From Siphonodentalium dalli (Eukaryota; Mollusca; Scaphopoda; Gadilida; Siphonodentaliidae): DNA of 64,000 bases. Under the pieces are notes generated by a model. The model was given only the letters and a program-made list of their open reading frames with translations. It was not told the origin of the DNA and did not search any database. Location of the stretch: contig CP136061.1 in assembly GCA_032622095.1 (NCBI GenBank), positions 176,101,692-176,165,691 on the forward strand, written 5' to 3'. A program made the translations under genes and the position numbers. Shown here piece after piece: positions 1 through 12,241 of the stretch; position 1 is the first letter of the stretch, and every line of letters starts with the position of its first letter.

Positions 1-2
1 CC

Positions 3-2400
3 ATGAATCAAGCCAAGCTGAAGGAAAAGGAGAAGAAGAAAAAAGTTCGACATGCACCATATAGTGTACCTGTTTCATCTTCTGTGCCGTCATCCAGGAT
101 AGCATCAGCTTCCACACCAGGAGGGAGGAAACCAGGGAGATGTTTTCTCTGCCTAGAAGCTGGCCACTGGAAATTTGAGTGTCCAAAAAGAGGCCCCTTG
201 GGGCCGCAGAGACCTAAGATAAGTATTAGTTTTAATTCTTTAGGGTCTCAGGCCGGAGGGGCTGTTCGGGAAAGAAGCTCAATGCTTGAACTTAACGTAG
301 AGTCCCGTGGGCTAATACAACAAGACGTTCGCCACAAGCAAATTACTGGCGTGGGAGATATAAAGGGTTGTGTCAAACTTTGGGAGGAAGCAGGGGCTTC
401 ATATTACATAATTTCTGTCATAAATAGCGGGTACCGTTTACCTTTTGTTGATGAGCCAACAGCAAAAGCTTTGGATAATAACAAATCTTCCCGGGATAAC
501 GCTGATTTTGTAAATCAGGCAATCAAAACATTAGTAGATAAAGGTTGTGTTTCTGTAGTCGATTATATGCCGACAGTTGTCAACCCATTAACAGTTGCAA
601 TAAACAGAAATGGCAAGAAAAGATTAGTCTTGGACTGTAGACATCTCAACGAGCATCTTGCAAAATATAAATTCCGCCTTGAGGACGGGTCAGTCGCAAG
701 GCAGATATTTGAAATTAATGATTACGTGTTTGATTTTGATTTAGAATCTGCATACCATCATATTTGTATAGATCCGATGTACAGAAAGTACTTGGGTTTC
801 AGCTGGATATATGAAGGGCAGTGTATATGTACATATTTTTTTTTTAATGTTTTGCCTTTCGGAATTTCGAGTGCAGCCCAGTTATTCAAGAAAATCACCA
901 GAGTGATGTTGAAATCATGGAGAAGCGACGGTTGCAAAGTAGTAATGTATTTAGACGACGGATTAGCGGGCGCGTCCGATTTCGACGCGGCGTTAACTTT
1001 AAGCAAGCGAATACAAAACGATATTAGAAAGTTCGGTTTTGTATTTTCGGTAGAAAAATCGCATTGGATTCCTACCCAGAACATCATATGGCTGGGCTTA
1101 GAGTGGGATTTCAAAACCGGTACAGTGAGTGTTTCTCACGAGAGAATTGAGGTTTTTTGCGGAGCAATAAACAAGTTGAGTAACGCCATTAGCGCTAATG
1201 GTGGCAAAGCTTCCGCTAGAGCTTTGGCAGGCATTTTAGGCCAATTGTCGTCCATGAACGGTGCAATAAACGCACAAATTGGTTTAAAAACCAGATTTTT
1301 ACATATATGTCTGTCCGATAAAACGAGTTGGAATGCATCGGTGCATATAAGCGAAGATGCGCGACGAGAACTCGAATGCGTGAATGGTCAGGACTTGCTT
1401 AAGTCAGAACGCGACTTGATCGCGGGTAGCGTTTACACGGACGCGTCGGGAACCGGTTACGGCGGATTCATTATTTTAGAATCAGTTTGTTCCGAAAACA
1501 TGGACGCATACACACAGCACAGTGCATGTATTGCAAAGCGACCAGAAGAAGCGCTAAATCGTGTAGCCCAAGGTCGCGGAGGGCGTTCAGGATATCACCA
1601 GGTGCTAGCGATTCGCATAACAATGCTTTTCTAAATGAGGCCCCGGGCCTAGAGGTCTTCGGGACCTGGTCAGCTTCCGAAGCTGACAGAAGCTCTACGT
1701 GGAGAGAGTTAGAAGCCGTGAACCGATTTTGCAAATCGAAAGTGGAGATAATGTCAGGCGGACATACAAGTTATACACAGATAACAAAGCCACAGTGAGC
1801 GTGATAAAAAAGGGTAGCAATAAAGAGCATTTACACAGGGTTGCTATCGATTATAGACGCGACGTGCTCCGAGCACAGAATCGCGTTGGTACCCGAATGG
1901 ATTCCCAGGGAATTCAATGAGAGCGCGGACACGCTGAGTCGCAGATTTGACTCTGACGATTGGAAAATTTCATGAAGCTAGATAATGTTTGGGGCCCTCA
2001 TTCGGTAGACAGATTTTCAACAGATTATAATGCGCAGTTGAATAGGTTCAACTCAAGGTGGTGGTGTCCGGGTACATAGGGTGTGGACGCAATGAAACAA
2101 AGTTGGAGCGGGGAAAACAACTGGATTGTTCCACCTCCGAAAAAAGTAACTGAAGTTCTGAGAAAAGTTCACAGAGATAACTGTGAGGCCACTTTAGTAT
2201 TTCCGATTTGGAAGTCAGCACCATTTTGGTCACTCATTGAAAACAAAATAAATGAGCAGAAATTGGCATCGCCAGTGATGGACCTCGGAGGTCTGTGCAT
2301 AGTTTCTCCGGGGAGGGGAGACAACGGCATTTTTGGCCGGAGAACATTGCCGTTCTCAATGGGGGCGATGCATATATATATTAAGGACATATTACCATAG
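3..2400 (+). pseudogene. DIRS gag C-terminus / reverse transcriptase / RNase H polyprotein, broken
   Basis: The first frame (3-1634) has a CCHC zinc knuckle near residues 48-60 (CFLCLEAGHWKFECP). Reverse transcriptase follows, with VLDCRHLNEHL, the FDLESAYHHI block that carries the first catalytic Asp, the LPFGISSAAQLF block, and the catalytic YLDDG box near residue 318. RNase H begins at VYTDASGTGYGGF around base 1433. The RNase H then continues in other frames: STWRELEAVNRF near 1699, YTDNKATVSVI near 1770, and the DTLSRRFDSDDW motif near 1932. The typical DIRS/Ngaro tail (FNSRWWCPGT, ENNWIVPPPKK, SAPFWSLI) lies at 2045-2240 with a stop at about 2079. At least three frameshifts and two stops show it is inactive. 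About 140 bp near 1497-1640 look foreign to RNase H. The YLDDG box and the linked recombinase separate it from LINE and LTR polymerases. Confidence 0.85.
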
Positions 2401-2422
2401 CTATTAAGCACATATATAATTA

Positions 2423-3376
2423 TGTTAAATTTCATTTATAGGTTTAACAAGACAGATACAATCAGCTGTAAACCAGTCCAGTTTGGTGGGTTCAAACAGA
2501 GCTAATGACTTAACCGGCAAGATGACCGATTTGTTACTCAAATCGAGAGCGGACAATACAGTGAAAAAGTATTACCACAATTTTTCCAAATGGAAAGGCT
2601 TTGCTCGTGACATTGGATGCAACGAATTTCCCGCGGACTCCATAAACGTGGCACTGTTTCTGACCGATTTGATAGACAAAGGAAGCTCACATAGTGTTGT
2701 GTCCGCTCACAAATATTCTCTCAAATGGGTTCACGAGCTTCATGGATTTTCTGATCCAACATCGAACGGTTTAGTTAGCAACATCGTAGAATCGGCCAAA
2801 AGAGTCGCCTCCAAAAAAGTTACAAAAAAGGACCCTGTTTATTCTGAAGATGTTATTGCAATATGTCAAAAATATGAGAATTCAGTAGATTTACCTGTTG
2901 TGAGAGATTTGGCTATGATTGTTCTCGGTTTTAGTGGTTTTATGAGATTTTCTGAATTACAAAATTTGAAATGCAATAATTTAGAAATAGATTCTGATCA
3001 TTTATCAATCAAAATTGAAAAAAGTAAAACAGATCAGTATAGGCAAGGCGATGAAATACTTATTGCCAAAGGAGAAACGGTCGCATGCCCAGTGAAAATT
3101 ATCAATAGATATATTAGTTTAGCAAATTTGGATGTCAATTCAGACAGGTATGTATTCAGACCCATTTTTGGATCAAAAGAATCACGCAAATTAATTTTCA
3201 AAAACAAGCCTTTAAGTTATACAAGAGCCCGAGAATGTGTTGTCGCGCGATTGAAGGAAGTATGTGATGGGAGTGTTAAGCTCGGGCTCCATTCTATGAG
3301 AGCTGGGGGAGCTACCGAAGCCGCTCAAGCCGGAGTCAATGAGCGTTGTTGGAAGTGCCATGGGAGATTACGTTAG
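2423..3376 (+). pseudogene. DIRS tyrosine recombinase, truncated before the catalytic Tyr
   Basis: The open frame from 2483 gives 297 residues; homologous reading extends upstream to about 2441 (LTRQIQSAV), just after a TTTATAG that could be a 3' splice site. An N-terminal SAM-like core-binding region (residues 10-95) precedes a catalytic domain. Visible catalytic motifs are FSGFMRFSEL (first Arg) and HSMRAGGATEAA (His-x-x-Arg). The expected HGRW...Tyr end is missing: the frame breaks at HGRLR and stops at 3376. The enzyme would integrate circular cDNA by Tyr-mediated strand exchange, as known for DIRS elements, but this copy cannot because it lacks the nucleophile. It lies about 80 bp downstream of the RT/RNase H remnants on the same strand, the normal DIRS order. 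Confidence 0.85.
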
Positions 3377-3549
3377 CTAACATATGTATTTTTATATCAA
3401 ACGCATTGCCTACATATGCATTTAGTATAGTTATGGTCATATATACACATGTCATCCATGATATAATATTATTCATTATGAGACATTCACATGGAATTTG
3501 ACAGATTTCAAACGACACCTGGACATTCTTTTGAACAATTTTTTTTAGC

Positions 3550-3602
3550 AGACGCACGCTATCTGCTATATATGTTTTAGTTGTATCTAGTCTAGCGTAG
3601 AC
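3550..3602 (+). repeat. 53 bp split direct repeat, copy 1 (B1-like)
   Basis: Identical over 53 bp to 4674-4726, beginning AGACGCACGCTATCTG and ending TAGCGTAGAC. It lies 174 bp downstream of the recombinase stop. Flanks differ on both sides. Placement after the YR gene fits the B1 unit of split-direct-repeat DIRS relatives. Confidence 0.7.
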
Positions 3603-4267
3603 TATATGTTTTGGACGTTTCGTAGAATAGTAACAAAACTGTTGTCTAAAGCGGTATACGCTGATTACAACTCAACGGGCGTTAGCACGCTGTTGTATTA
3701 TAAGCTAGAATAATTCAATTAAAGGGTGTCACAATGACAGCCTATTGTGACGTAGTAGAGTGAGTGAGTTAATGAGATCAGTAAACTGAGTCACTTTAGC
3801 AGCGTCTTCTGGACTGTACAGGTGTATTTCGCCAAATTTCCAGCACAGTTTTTGTGAAAACTGGGCATAACAATTAATATAAGATTGAATGTATTTAAGA
3901 TGACATGTCAAAACGTCATATAACATTTTTTGAAAATTAAGATGTATATATATAGCACTTGACATTCAATGCTTCCAGAGCGTTTTGCCCAAAGGGTTTT
4001 ATTCCACACCCATTGACGTGAGTCACATGTATTCAACAGAATCCCAGCCATTGAATACATATTAGTGTATACCTCTAGTGGAATACAAGCTGGAACTATT
4101 CTTGTTGACGTTGTCGCCAAAGAAAGATGACGTACATTACGTCGATCATCCGCTTCCGGTGATCCCCCCATAATTACTGGTTATTTGTCAGACTTAAATC
4201 ACAATAAAGGCAGTTATAGTAACAATGAAGGTTACATTCATGGATTGAACTTATCTGACTGAACGGT

Positions 4268-4443
4268 GTAGAATAAATACAGAACACAACTTGCATCATA
4301 ATCTCGAATCTTTTATCGAACTCGTTGCGGACGGCGCAAAGTTATACGCTCTCGCGAAATATATCCTTGCGCCATCCGCAACTCATTCGATAAAAGATTC
4401 TCGATTAAGATGCGCGTTGTGTTCTGTCTATTTATCTCTGGTT
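4268..4443. repeat. Long inverted repeat between the two split repeats
   Basis: Two arms of roughly 75 bp pair with only scattered mismatches. The left arm runs from AATAAATACAGAACACAAC to TTGCGGACGGCGCAA, and the right arm runs from TTGCGCCATCCGCAACTC to GTTGTGTTCTGTCTATTTAT. A loop of about 25 bp separates them. It lies in the putative A2 segment of the DIRS element and would form a strong RNA or DNA hairpin. It could also be an independent small fold-back insertion. Confidence 0.75.
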
Positions 4444-4673
4444 TAACGCAGGTTGTTAAGTGTAGAATTTTGTTAGCCGGGAGCCGCTGGGTTATTTTTG
4501 TGTATGTTATATGTAACACTGTATCAGAGTTTAGATTGTTTATAACATAAATGTGTATGCCACATGGAAGCATGTCTTTTTGCTTAATTTATTAATTTGG
4601 TTTAGTCGATAAACTCTGAATCGTTCCACGACTTCCGGTTTGTGTATGACTGTACAGATCTAAATACCAATAA

Positions 4674-4726
4674 AGACGCACGCTATCTGCTATATATGTT
4701 TTAGTTGTATCTAGTCTAGCGTAGAC
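4674..4726 (+). repeat. 53 bp split direct repeat, copy 2 (B2-like, probable 3' end)
   Basis: An exact 53 bp copy of 3550-3602, offset by 1124 bp. It probably marks the 3' terminus of the DIRS element; sequence after 4726 shows no further similarity to it. Confidence 0.65.
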
Positions 4727-5239
4727 CCTGTTATATCAGTTAGCTCCAAGAGAGAGACTAGAGTAAACCTGTATTATGGGAATTAGAGTTATTTTTAGCC
4801 ATCATATGTTCATCACAGTGAAAGGTGTAACCCATTCATGAATTGGAATGGTCTACTGTTCATTTGTAGGGACGTTCTCAGAATTTGAGCAGACAGTGAG
4901 AACCCCATTTAGTAGCACTATTTTTTTAAGTTACACAGTCATATAATGATATCTGATACTCACTTTAATAGCCATCTGTTGTTTATTGCATTTCCATAGT
5001 GTGTGGACAGTGTTGGCCCAGGATTTATCAACTCCCACATAGCTCTCTGGTTTAGCCTATCAATGCCGTGTTCAAGTGACATACCTGGTACAGTCACCTA
5101 ATTTTATCGAGTTAAAATTGTTAACTCTGGTCATCAATTTTATACTTTTGTATATTTTTCATGTAATCATTCTCCTATTATATCCCTTTCATTTGTATGG
5201 ATTTTTGTTGTTAAAATGAACCCTTAATTCAACATTCCT
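4727..5239. other. Unassigned AT-rich spacer
   Basis: No coding frame, terminal repeat or repeat family recognised between the end of the DIRS element and the HINE-like remnant. Confidence 0.5.
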
Positions 5240-5646
5240 GATACTTAGTAGATATACCTTTCATCTGATATATATCTCATTTTATTGAGATGTATGTAAA
5301 TTTGGTATGTGAGTTTCTCAGCCCAAAATACAGATAGAGTTCGAATTTGGATTTGATCCATTTTTATGTTTACCCATACCATAGTATGGTAAACATAATG
5401 TCGACGTCCGGATTGACCACTCGTCGTGCGTCCGTCTGTCTGTCTGTCCATCCACCTGTCTGTCTGTCCGTAGACACTTTACGCATGGTGTGATAACTCA
5501 AATATTTTCTATTCGATCGGAACCATATTTTGTATATCAGTTTCTCAGACCAAATTACAGATCAAGTTCAAATATGGGTTTGATCCGAGTTTTTTTTTTA
5601 TGGAGTTATGGCCCTTTTTCAACTTCGAATTCCGCATGCTGTCATA
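5240..5646. repeat. HINE/pearl-like repeat remnant, left of LTIR-1 copy 1
   Basis: It carries the diverged core phrase 'aaatttggtatgtgagtttctcag...tacagatagagttcgaa', a palindrome at 5366-5396 (GTTTACCC..GGTAAAC) and a (GTCT/GTCC)n tract near 5428-5470. The same core resumes at 15366, so LTIR-1 copy 1 split one older repeat (5240-5646 plus 15366-15965). Such core repeats beside GTCCGTCC tracts are characteristic of bivalve pearl/HINE elements; assignment is by resemblance. Confidence 0.6.
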
Positions 5647-7565
5647 TAGTCCAGGAGATATTGGTCGACCTCTGCACCCCCCCAGGACTCAACTTCACCC
5701 CACTAATTTTCTTCCTTAAGGTCTCCTATAATTTTTTTCACTTGTTAACAAGAAAAAAAAGTGGCCGCAGAGACTCCAGACAAGATGGCGTCCATCATGG
5801 CGGCCATTTTTTTAAAATGCACCATGTCTCTTTGATCGCCGTTATAGTAAAGGTGATATCACATGCGGTCTTGTTTTTCGCTCAATTTGTTATGCTAATA
5901 AGCAACCCTTACAAATTAGCCAAAAACCCGACACCAGAATCCAATATGGCGGCCAAGATGGCCGCCGAAATGTGAAAATATGCTATTTTTCTGACATGTT
6001 ACCACCTTTCATTTGTCTCTGTGGGAAAATGTTGGCATCTTTGCGTCATGTTATACATTTATCATATAGAGGAGTCATTTTCGACCACATGGAGACCATA
6101 ATATACATTCATTGCGGAATATTTTTGTCCGATATCACGTTTTCCCAAATGCCGGTATAATAGGTCAAAGCCGAATCTGCGTTAATAACGCGATGTAATG
6201 TTTCTAATCAATGAATGTTATTGCTATAATAACAACACCCATCCATATATATGTGCAGGAGATACTCGAGCTAGGATTCCTCTTATACCTGAGTTGAGGA
6301 ATATTTACCCAAATCCAAGATGGCTACCAAAATGGCCACCAGAAATAAAAAATCGCCGAAAATTGCCGATTTTAACATCAGTGAGCATTATTGTCATGAA
6401 AACTCCACACCTGCTTACTATTGTGAGTTGGGAACACTTAGGCGAAGAACTTTCCTTGTACCATATCCAAATAAAAGTATTCCAAATCCAAAATGGCGCC
6501 CACAATGGCTGACAGATTTTGAAAAATCACCGAAATTCCCTCATATTCACATCATTGGGCATTATTGTCGAGACAACTCCACCCATGCCTACAGTTGAGT
6601 TGGAAATACTGAGGTGAAGTAATTACCTTACATCTCAAGCAAGAAATTGTTTTCCAAATCGTAGATGGCGGCCAAAATGGCGACCGAAATTTGAAAACAA
6701 GTCTACATTCCTTTACTTTCTTACGATGGGCGTTATTGTTTCGCGATTTCTATCCAACATTACATGTTGATATGGAATAGTGACATGAAGTATTCATTAG
6801 GGTTTGGCAATTGATACTCAGAGCCAAGATCGCTGCTAAATTGGCGGCTTGAAATTGAAAAGAAATCGATATTTTCACATATTAATTTCAACTTTTTGTC
6901 ATAATATCGGTATGTATGGACGAAACTGTACATACACCATCTACTAGTTCAACTTGAAGGTATCAAAACGCATAACATAGCTCGTATCCTTCTGGAAAGA
7001 TGAAAACCACAATTTATATCGCGATGTGGCATTTCGAAATCCATTCTCCACTTAGCGCCGATAATGGCCTTAATCGTAGGTGCGCCGAATAGTTATATCA
7101 GAACAATTACCTGATAACAGATTCTGATTTGCCACGTCACGTCCATAATTATCTGGACCAGCTTCCATTTCTTTGTCTGATAAATCTAGGTAGCTCACAC
7201 CGACAAAGTATTCACCACTTCCTGGGAGTAGGGTCCCTCTAATCATAACGTTTCAAACAATTCATTTTCCGGTGTCTAGCTTACGATTTTAAGTATTTGC
7301 TAAATATGATATTTGTGCGTCATTTGAACTAGGAAGGCATATGACCGATGAGTATACAAGCTTACAGAAGGTCATCTCTATGTATGTGTCTCATACCCCA
7401 TGGGGATAACGACATGTACACCTGGCGAACCAGTTAGCTAGCCACTTCTCAATAGATGGTTCGTCAACTCACAAACTCAGCGAACGTATTGGCATATGTG
7501 GACAACTTCGACAGTGTTTCGAAGGTTGCTAGCTGTCTCATTCCCTTGGACAGATGTCTATCTGC
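5647..7565 (+). repeat. LTIR-1 copy 1, left outer arm
   Basis: Near-identical at its tip to the inverted right arm: 6310-6400 and its partner near 14580-14690 differ at only a few positions. It is visibly more diverged inward (6780-7200). The arm consists of degenerate ~170-185 bp subrepeats, each with a paired 'aagatggcggccaaaatggc' type motif, at about 5783, 5945, 6318, 6493, 6663 and 6830. It matches 35593-37433 of copy 2 best. Confidence 0.85.
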
Positions 7566-7568
7566 TAA

Positions 7569-10500
7569 TAGTACAGAGGCCAAAACCACAAAAAACCTCT
7601 AGAAATCATTTTTGTCGACATATGAATGTATATAACTGAAACCTTTTCTAATGTATAAAGGGACACCTCAGGGTCACTCCACGCCCGGTAGTCAAACTGT
7701 ACAGGTGTGCAGGGCCATACAAGGGGCATAACTCTGTCGCCCATAGAAAATAAATCTAAAAATACATAATTGGTCTCTATCCATTGACAACACTTTTTAA
7801 AGATAAGATTTTTTTAGCTGATTTCTTCTAAATAGATAGAAGTAAAGATGTACTAATATGTATTGAGCTGTAAAATTATATATTTTTAAACATTAATGTC
7901 ATTTTCAGACATTTTAATAGGAAAAATTGTCATTTTTTAGTCATTTTCTACTGTATATTCCTTTAAAATTATGTATTTTTGTCTGCAGGACATATTATAA
8001 AGCAACATGTATTCCATAAAAAATACTATTAGCCTTTGGTTTGTCAGATAAGGCCAACTTTTTATTTTTCTGCTTTACGGATTTTTTTAAACATTGTTTT
8101 AGTAGGGTCGGTCGGGAAAAAAAAATAATAAAAATGCTTGAATAATTTTTTTTTTGGACATGGTGGTAATTGTGTCTTCATAATTCTCTGTCAGTCACTT
8201 ACAGCGAACAGTTTTCGGACGTATATCACAAAATTCAAATCCAGTACTATTATTTGAAACATAGCTCAGATTATTGAATAATATTGAATAAATCCAGAAA
8301 TAAAGAGTTTGTTTTTGTTCAACATTTCAATTATTAAATAAGTGGACTCCACCATTCAGTTATAATGTATACATTGAAAAAGTCCATTATTCATCTGCAT
8401 GGATGTCATGGAAAAATAAGTAACCGACAGATAATAAATAGTACTCTATTATCCACAGAAGAAAATGAATCAGTGATGGCTTTGGATACTTCTGCCTTGA
8501 ATCTGAGAATTGTCCAACAAGTGCCAACAATATTCGCTCAAGTACACTCAAACTCAAACTCCAAGCACACTATGGACCGGAAATTATATTTCGCAGACAG
8601 AGAAATAAGACAGTCCCAAGCTTTGTGTTTTCTTCATGCACAAACGATAATAGTATCGAGGAGCTGAATAATTTGTTTGAATCAACAGACAATGAACTTC
8701 TATGTAATTTTCAATCTGATGCATCGGTGGATCAAGATAGTGATACTAGTATTATGAAAGAATTCTACCATGTAGCATTGAGAGTTCACTCCGATATGAA
8801 ATCGTCAAAACACATACCGGGTAGGTTACTCTATTTCTACAAAGGCAGCTGAGGACTGTATTCCTGATAGCTTGTATACTCTTCTTAGCTTAATCCTGGA
8901 TCCAAATCAAGATGAGTTGACTCTTAGTCGCAAGAAGAAGTCTGATACTCATCAAAAGATTCTAAATCTTGGCCAAGATATTGTTTGCTAAGTTCCATGG
9001 TAATCGGAATACTCAAAAGCATATAGCTACTAGATTAGTTGTTCACCATATATCTAGGTCAAGGTTTCTTGTGAATTTTCTACATGCTGGTGGTCATAGC
9101 ATTTCTTATGAAACTGTTCAGCGAATTGACGCGATGGAAGCAAATGCTCAGTTAGAGAGATTCCATTTAAACAATTCAACTTTCATTCCCAACAATTTAC
9201 AGAAAGGTCAATTTATTCAATTTGCTGCAGATAACCTGAACATCATTGAGGAGACTCTAGATGGAAAAGGAACCTTCCATGTTACACAAATGGCAGCTTT
9301 TCAGAGAGCCGTAGACAAACCGGATGACAGCACTGCTTCATGCAAAATACAGCGGAGTGATAGAATACAACGGGATAAAGTTCTTAAATCTGTCCCACCA
9401 GCATTTAATAGTGTCGAGTCTGTAAATGTTTCAGGCCATGTTTCACCACAAGGGCTTGGCAGGATTGATGTTAAACCAAATGATGACCTACAATCAGAAA
9501 GCAAATACAAGGATTTAGTCTACTTAATATCACGGAATCATGGTGATCAACAGTATGTTTCTTCTTGGACAGGCTACAACCAGAAAATGTCCACTGTACA
9601 ATCAGAGAAATCAGTTATCGGGTACTTACCAATCATACCTGCCCCAGCCAATGATATGGACACAATTCTTACCGTTCTTCTACGATGCTGCCATATTTCT
9701 AAATATTTCTCCTATTGCAAGGCAAAGGAAATTGTTTGGTTGTTGCCAGAAAAATTCTCAAATGTCGTTATCAGGATGGGAAGTTTTCATATACCGGTAG
9801 CTTTAAATTTCCTTCGAGTAATTGGGCAACATTTTGCTTTTTCTGGCTTGACTGACATATGGATAGACTCTGGGATATATAGTGAATGTACATCTGACAA
9901 GATAATGAAGGGAAAGTTGTGGAACAGGTCCGTTCGTGCACACAAGCTAATGTTCGAGGCGATGTACAGAATATTGTTCCAAGAATATCAGAGCTGGCTT
10001 AGAGAGCATGAGGATACAAGATTTGATGTCTTGGATTATGAGGGAAAGAAGTTATCTACATATTTTGAGGTAAGGAAGGACATGGACAGCTGTAGACAGG
10101 TATCGGAAACAATGATGATGAAGATGGGAAATTATCTAAGAAGCTTGATTTATTCTGTGAATTAAATTCCGAGAACAGCACATTTCAATACTGGTTGCAG
10201 TACATCAATTTTGTCCAAATTTTATTGTGCTTTAATCGAACTGAGAGAGAAGGGCAATGGAATCTACATCTAGATATGTTTAGGAGAATGCTACCGCTGA
10301 TGGCTGTATATGACCATGTGAACTACACAAGATATCTGCATGAGATGGAGAACCTGGATTCCAACTTTCCTACAGTTCATGCAGAATTTAAGAATGGTAA
10401 CTTCGTCATAAAAGAAACAAGCGCGAGGTTTAACCATGTGTTGGTTGATATAGCCCTAGAACACATCAATCGGAAATGCAAGACATCAGGCAGTTTAGTT

Positions 10501-12241
10501 GGTATAACTAGGAACAGGACTGCTTTGGACCGCTGGATGCTAACATGTGGTGAAAGGACCAAGAACGTTGAAGATAGATGTTCCTTGATCGGAATGAAGA
10601 CTGGTGCAACTATCAATATGTCAACAGATAGGTACTCTCCAAAGATCAAGAAAGATGAAGAAGATGTACAGAAGGTGAAATCAAAGGTAGAACAATTCAA
10701 CCCATTTTCTCGAAGAGACAACAACCATATGTGCATTTCAACTAATGATTTGGCTACCGAGGACATTAAATATGATTTGCTTTCTGTCGTTGAAACCGGG
10801 ATGTCAATTAATGATATAGAAAAGAATTTTCCCGCATCAGTAATTAATGGTTTGCCAATTTACCATGCAGTTACAGGATGTGATACAACCAGTCAACTAT
10901 ATGGAAAAGGGAAGAAGTCTACTTGGAAGAAATACATGAAGACCCCTTCCCTGCTACAACCTATTGACCTGTATGGTCAGTTTGATAAACTTCTGGCAGA
11001 AAAGTTTATCATGCAACTTTATTCTCTATCATCAAATGCATGTGGTGTGAATGAATTCAGGGCTGAAATGTTCCATCAACCAGCAGACTTATAAAAACTT
11101 CCACCAGCTAAAGATTGTTTGCATCAACATCTACTCCGCAGTCAATACCAAACATTTGTGTGGTATGCAGCCCTCACGTCTGTTCCGAAGTTATCATCTC
11201 CTACCAGTTACGGTTGGAAAGAAGATGAAGGAGGCATGACACCGAATCTCATGACTGCCGAGCCATTACCAAAATTTTTTCAAGAAATCACAACATGTAA
11301 ATGTTCAAGTTCCAGGTGTTCTTCGTCCAGATGTAGCTGTCGAAAATCCAACTTGAATTGTTCACTCGCCTGTAAATGTCAGCTGAATTGTTTAAACCCA
11401 TACAATCTGGACAATATAGTGGACAATTGTGACAGTGACTCATCTTTGGATGATACACATGATTGAACTGTTTAAAACAATGTGAGATTCTGGTATTCAA
11501 ATTTTAAAATGAAAATATAAATTATGAATCTCAAATTCAAACAATTTTGTATCAAATTTGCATATTTTAGTGAATAGTCACATTGTTTGAAGTCATGTTG
11601 TTATTCAATGAACCCACCACAATATCAGCAGACTTCCAGGAATGACCTATTATACATATTTTTACATTTTATCGGATTATACCAAAATATAGAAAATTTC
11701 GGGATTTTTATTTTTTTAGGGGGAGGGGTAGTATATTTCTAATAATGTTCAAACTATTGTATGTATGACATTATATTCTATCCTATTATCAAGGGAATAA
11801 ATCAAGGCAAATTTTGCGATCATAAACTCCATGTAAGGATTAAAAATTCTTGGGGAAAAAATAATTTTAAGATTGATAAAATATCCAAATTTCTGATTTT
11901 GTTTCCAAATAATTGAAATTTTTTAGTAAAAAAAAATTTTCTACTAAATTATTAAATTATTTGGTTGCATTTTCAGGTAGAATATTCATAGTATTACACA
12001 TGAAAACAATTTGGATGTTCTTAGTATTCAAAAATTTGGATAAATAACTTTTTATTAAAAATAGTGTTTTTTGGACGTCAAATCTACATATTTGACAAAA
12101 AAAAGTCGCTGCACACCTTAAACTGTTGACTACCGGTATTGGATGGTCCACAGATACACTGCCTAATTGAAAAAAATGGTTTCAGTTATATACATTCCGA
12201 TGTCGACGAAATTATTTTTTTCTTGCCTGGCCTCTGTACTA
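7569..12241 (+). mobile_element. 4.67 kb DNA transposon, XPG-like 'TGCDTTS' class (Academ-like), TSD TAA
   Basis: The terminal inverted repeats start TAGTACAGAGGCC on both ends. They continue with shared subterminal blocks: 'gtcgacat..gaatgtatataactgaaacc' at 7615-7643 and 12178-12216, and 'ccggtagtcaa...aggtgtgcag' near 7690-7715 and 12112-12140. TAA flanks both sides (7566-7568, 12242-12244). LTIR-1 copy 2 shows the same host sequence, with a different insertion at the same TAA, which confirms the boundaries. The single decayed protein region is at 8365-11466. A 3 bp TSD, an XPG/FEN-like GCD...GKGKK motif and a cysteine-rich C-terminus suggest the Academ superfamily. The superfamily call is inference; the element boundaries are read directly. 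Confidence 0.8.
8365..11466 (+). pseudogene. 'TGCDTTS' protein with XPG-like motif and C-terminal CXC cysteine domain, decayed
   Basis: Five consecutive frames (8365-8667, 8625-8852, 8969-10165, 10195-11094, 11119-11466) read as one protein of about 1000 residues broken by frameshifts and stops. Signature blocks in order are QDIV...KHIATRLVVHH...HAGGHSISYETV, then WIDSGIY...WNRSVRAHKL, then AVTGCDTTSQLYGKGKKS near 10870-10920, then EMFHQPADL. A nine-cysteine tail (CxCx4Cx4CxCRx6Cx3CxCx3C) lies at about 11295-11390. These blocks recur in many repeat-associated invertebrate proteins. The TGCD...GKGKK segment resembles the metal-binding GCDY...GIGKK motif of XPG/FEN1 nucleases, so a nuclease-type transposase is inferred. 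The tail resembles Tesmin/CXC zinc-binding domains. It fills most of the 7569-12241 element, so it is the likely transposase. Confidence 0.7.

Larger units (their letters stand above)
1..4726 (+). mobile_element. DIRS-type (tyrosine recombinase) retroelement, 3' part, degenerate
   Basis: The window opens inside a retroelement whose order is zinc knuckle, reverse transcriptase, RNase H, then tyrosine recombinase. That order, with no DDE integrase and no LTR, is the mark of the DIRS order. The 5' end and most of gag lie before base 1. The 3' end is placed at the second copy of a 53 bp direct repeat (3550-3602 and 4674-4726), read here as the B1/B2 part of PAT/Ngaro-style split direct repeats. 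If so, 3603-4673 would be the A2 segment matching the unseen 5' end. The reading frames carry several breaks, so this copy is dead. The 3' boundary is inference. Confidence 0.75.

Noticed and set aside
10377-10766. 129-residue minus-strand frame
   Set aside because: Shadow of the TGCDTTS protein on the plus strand.
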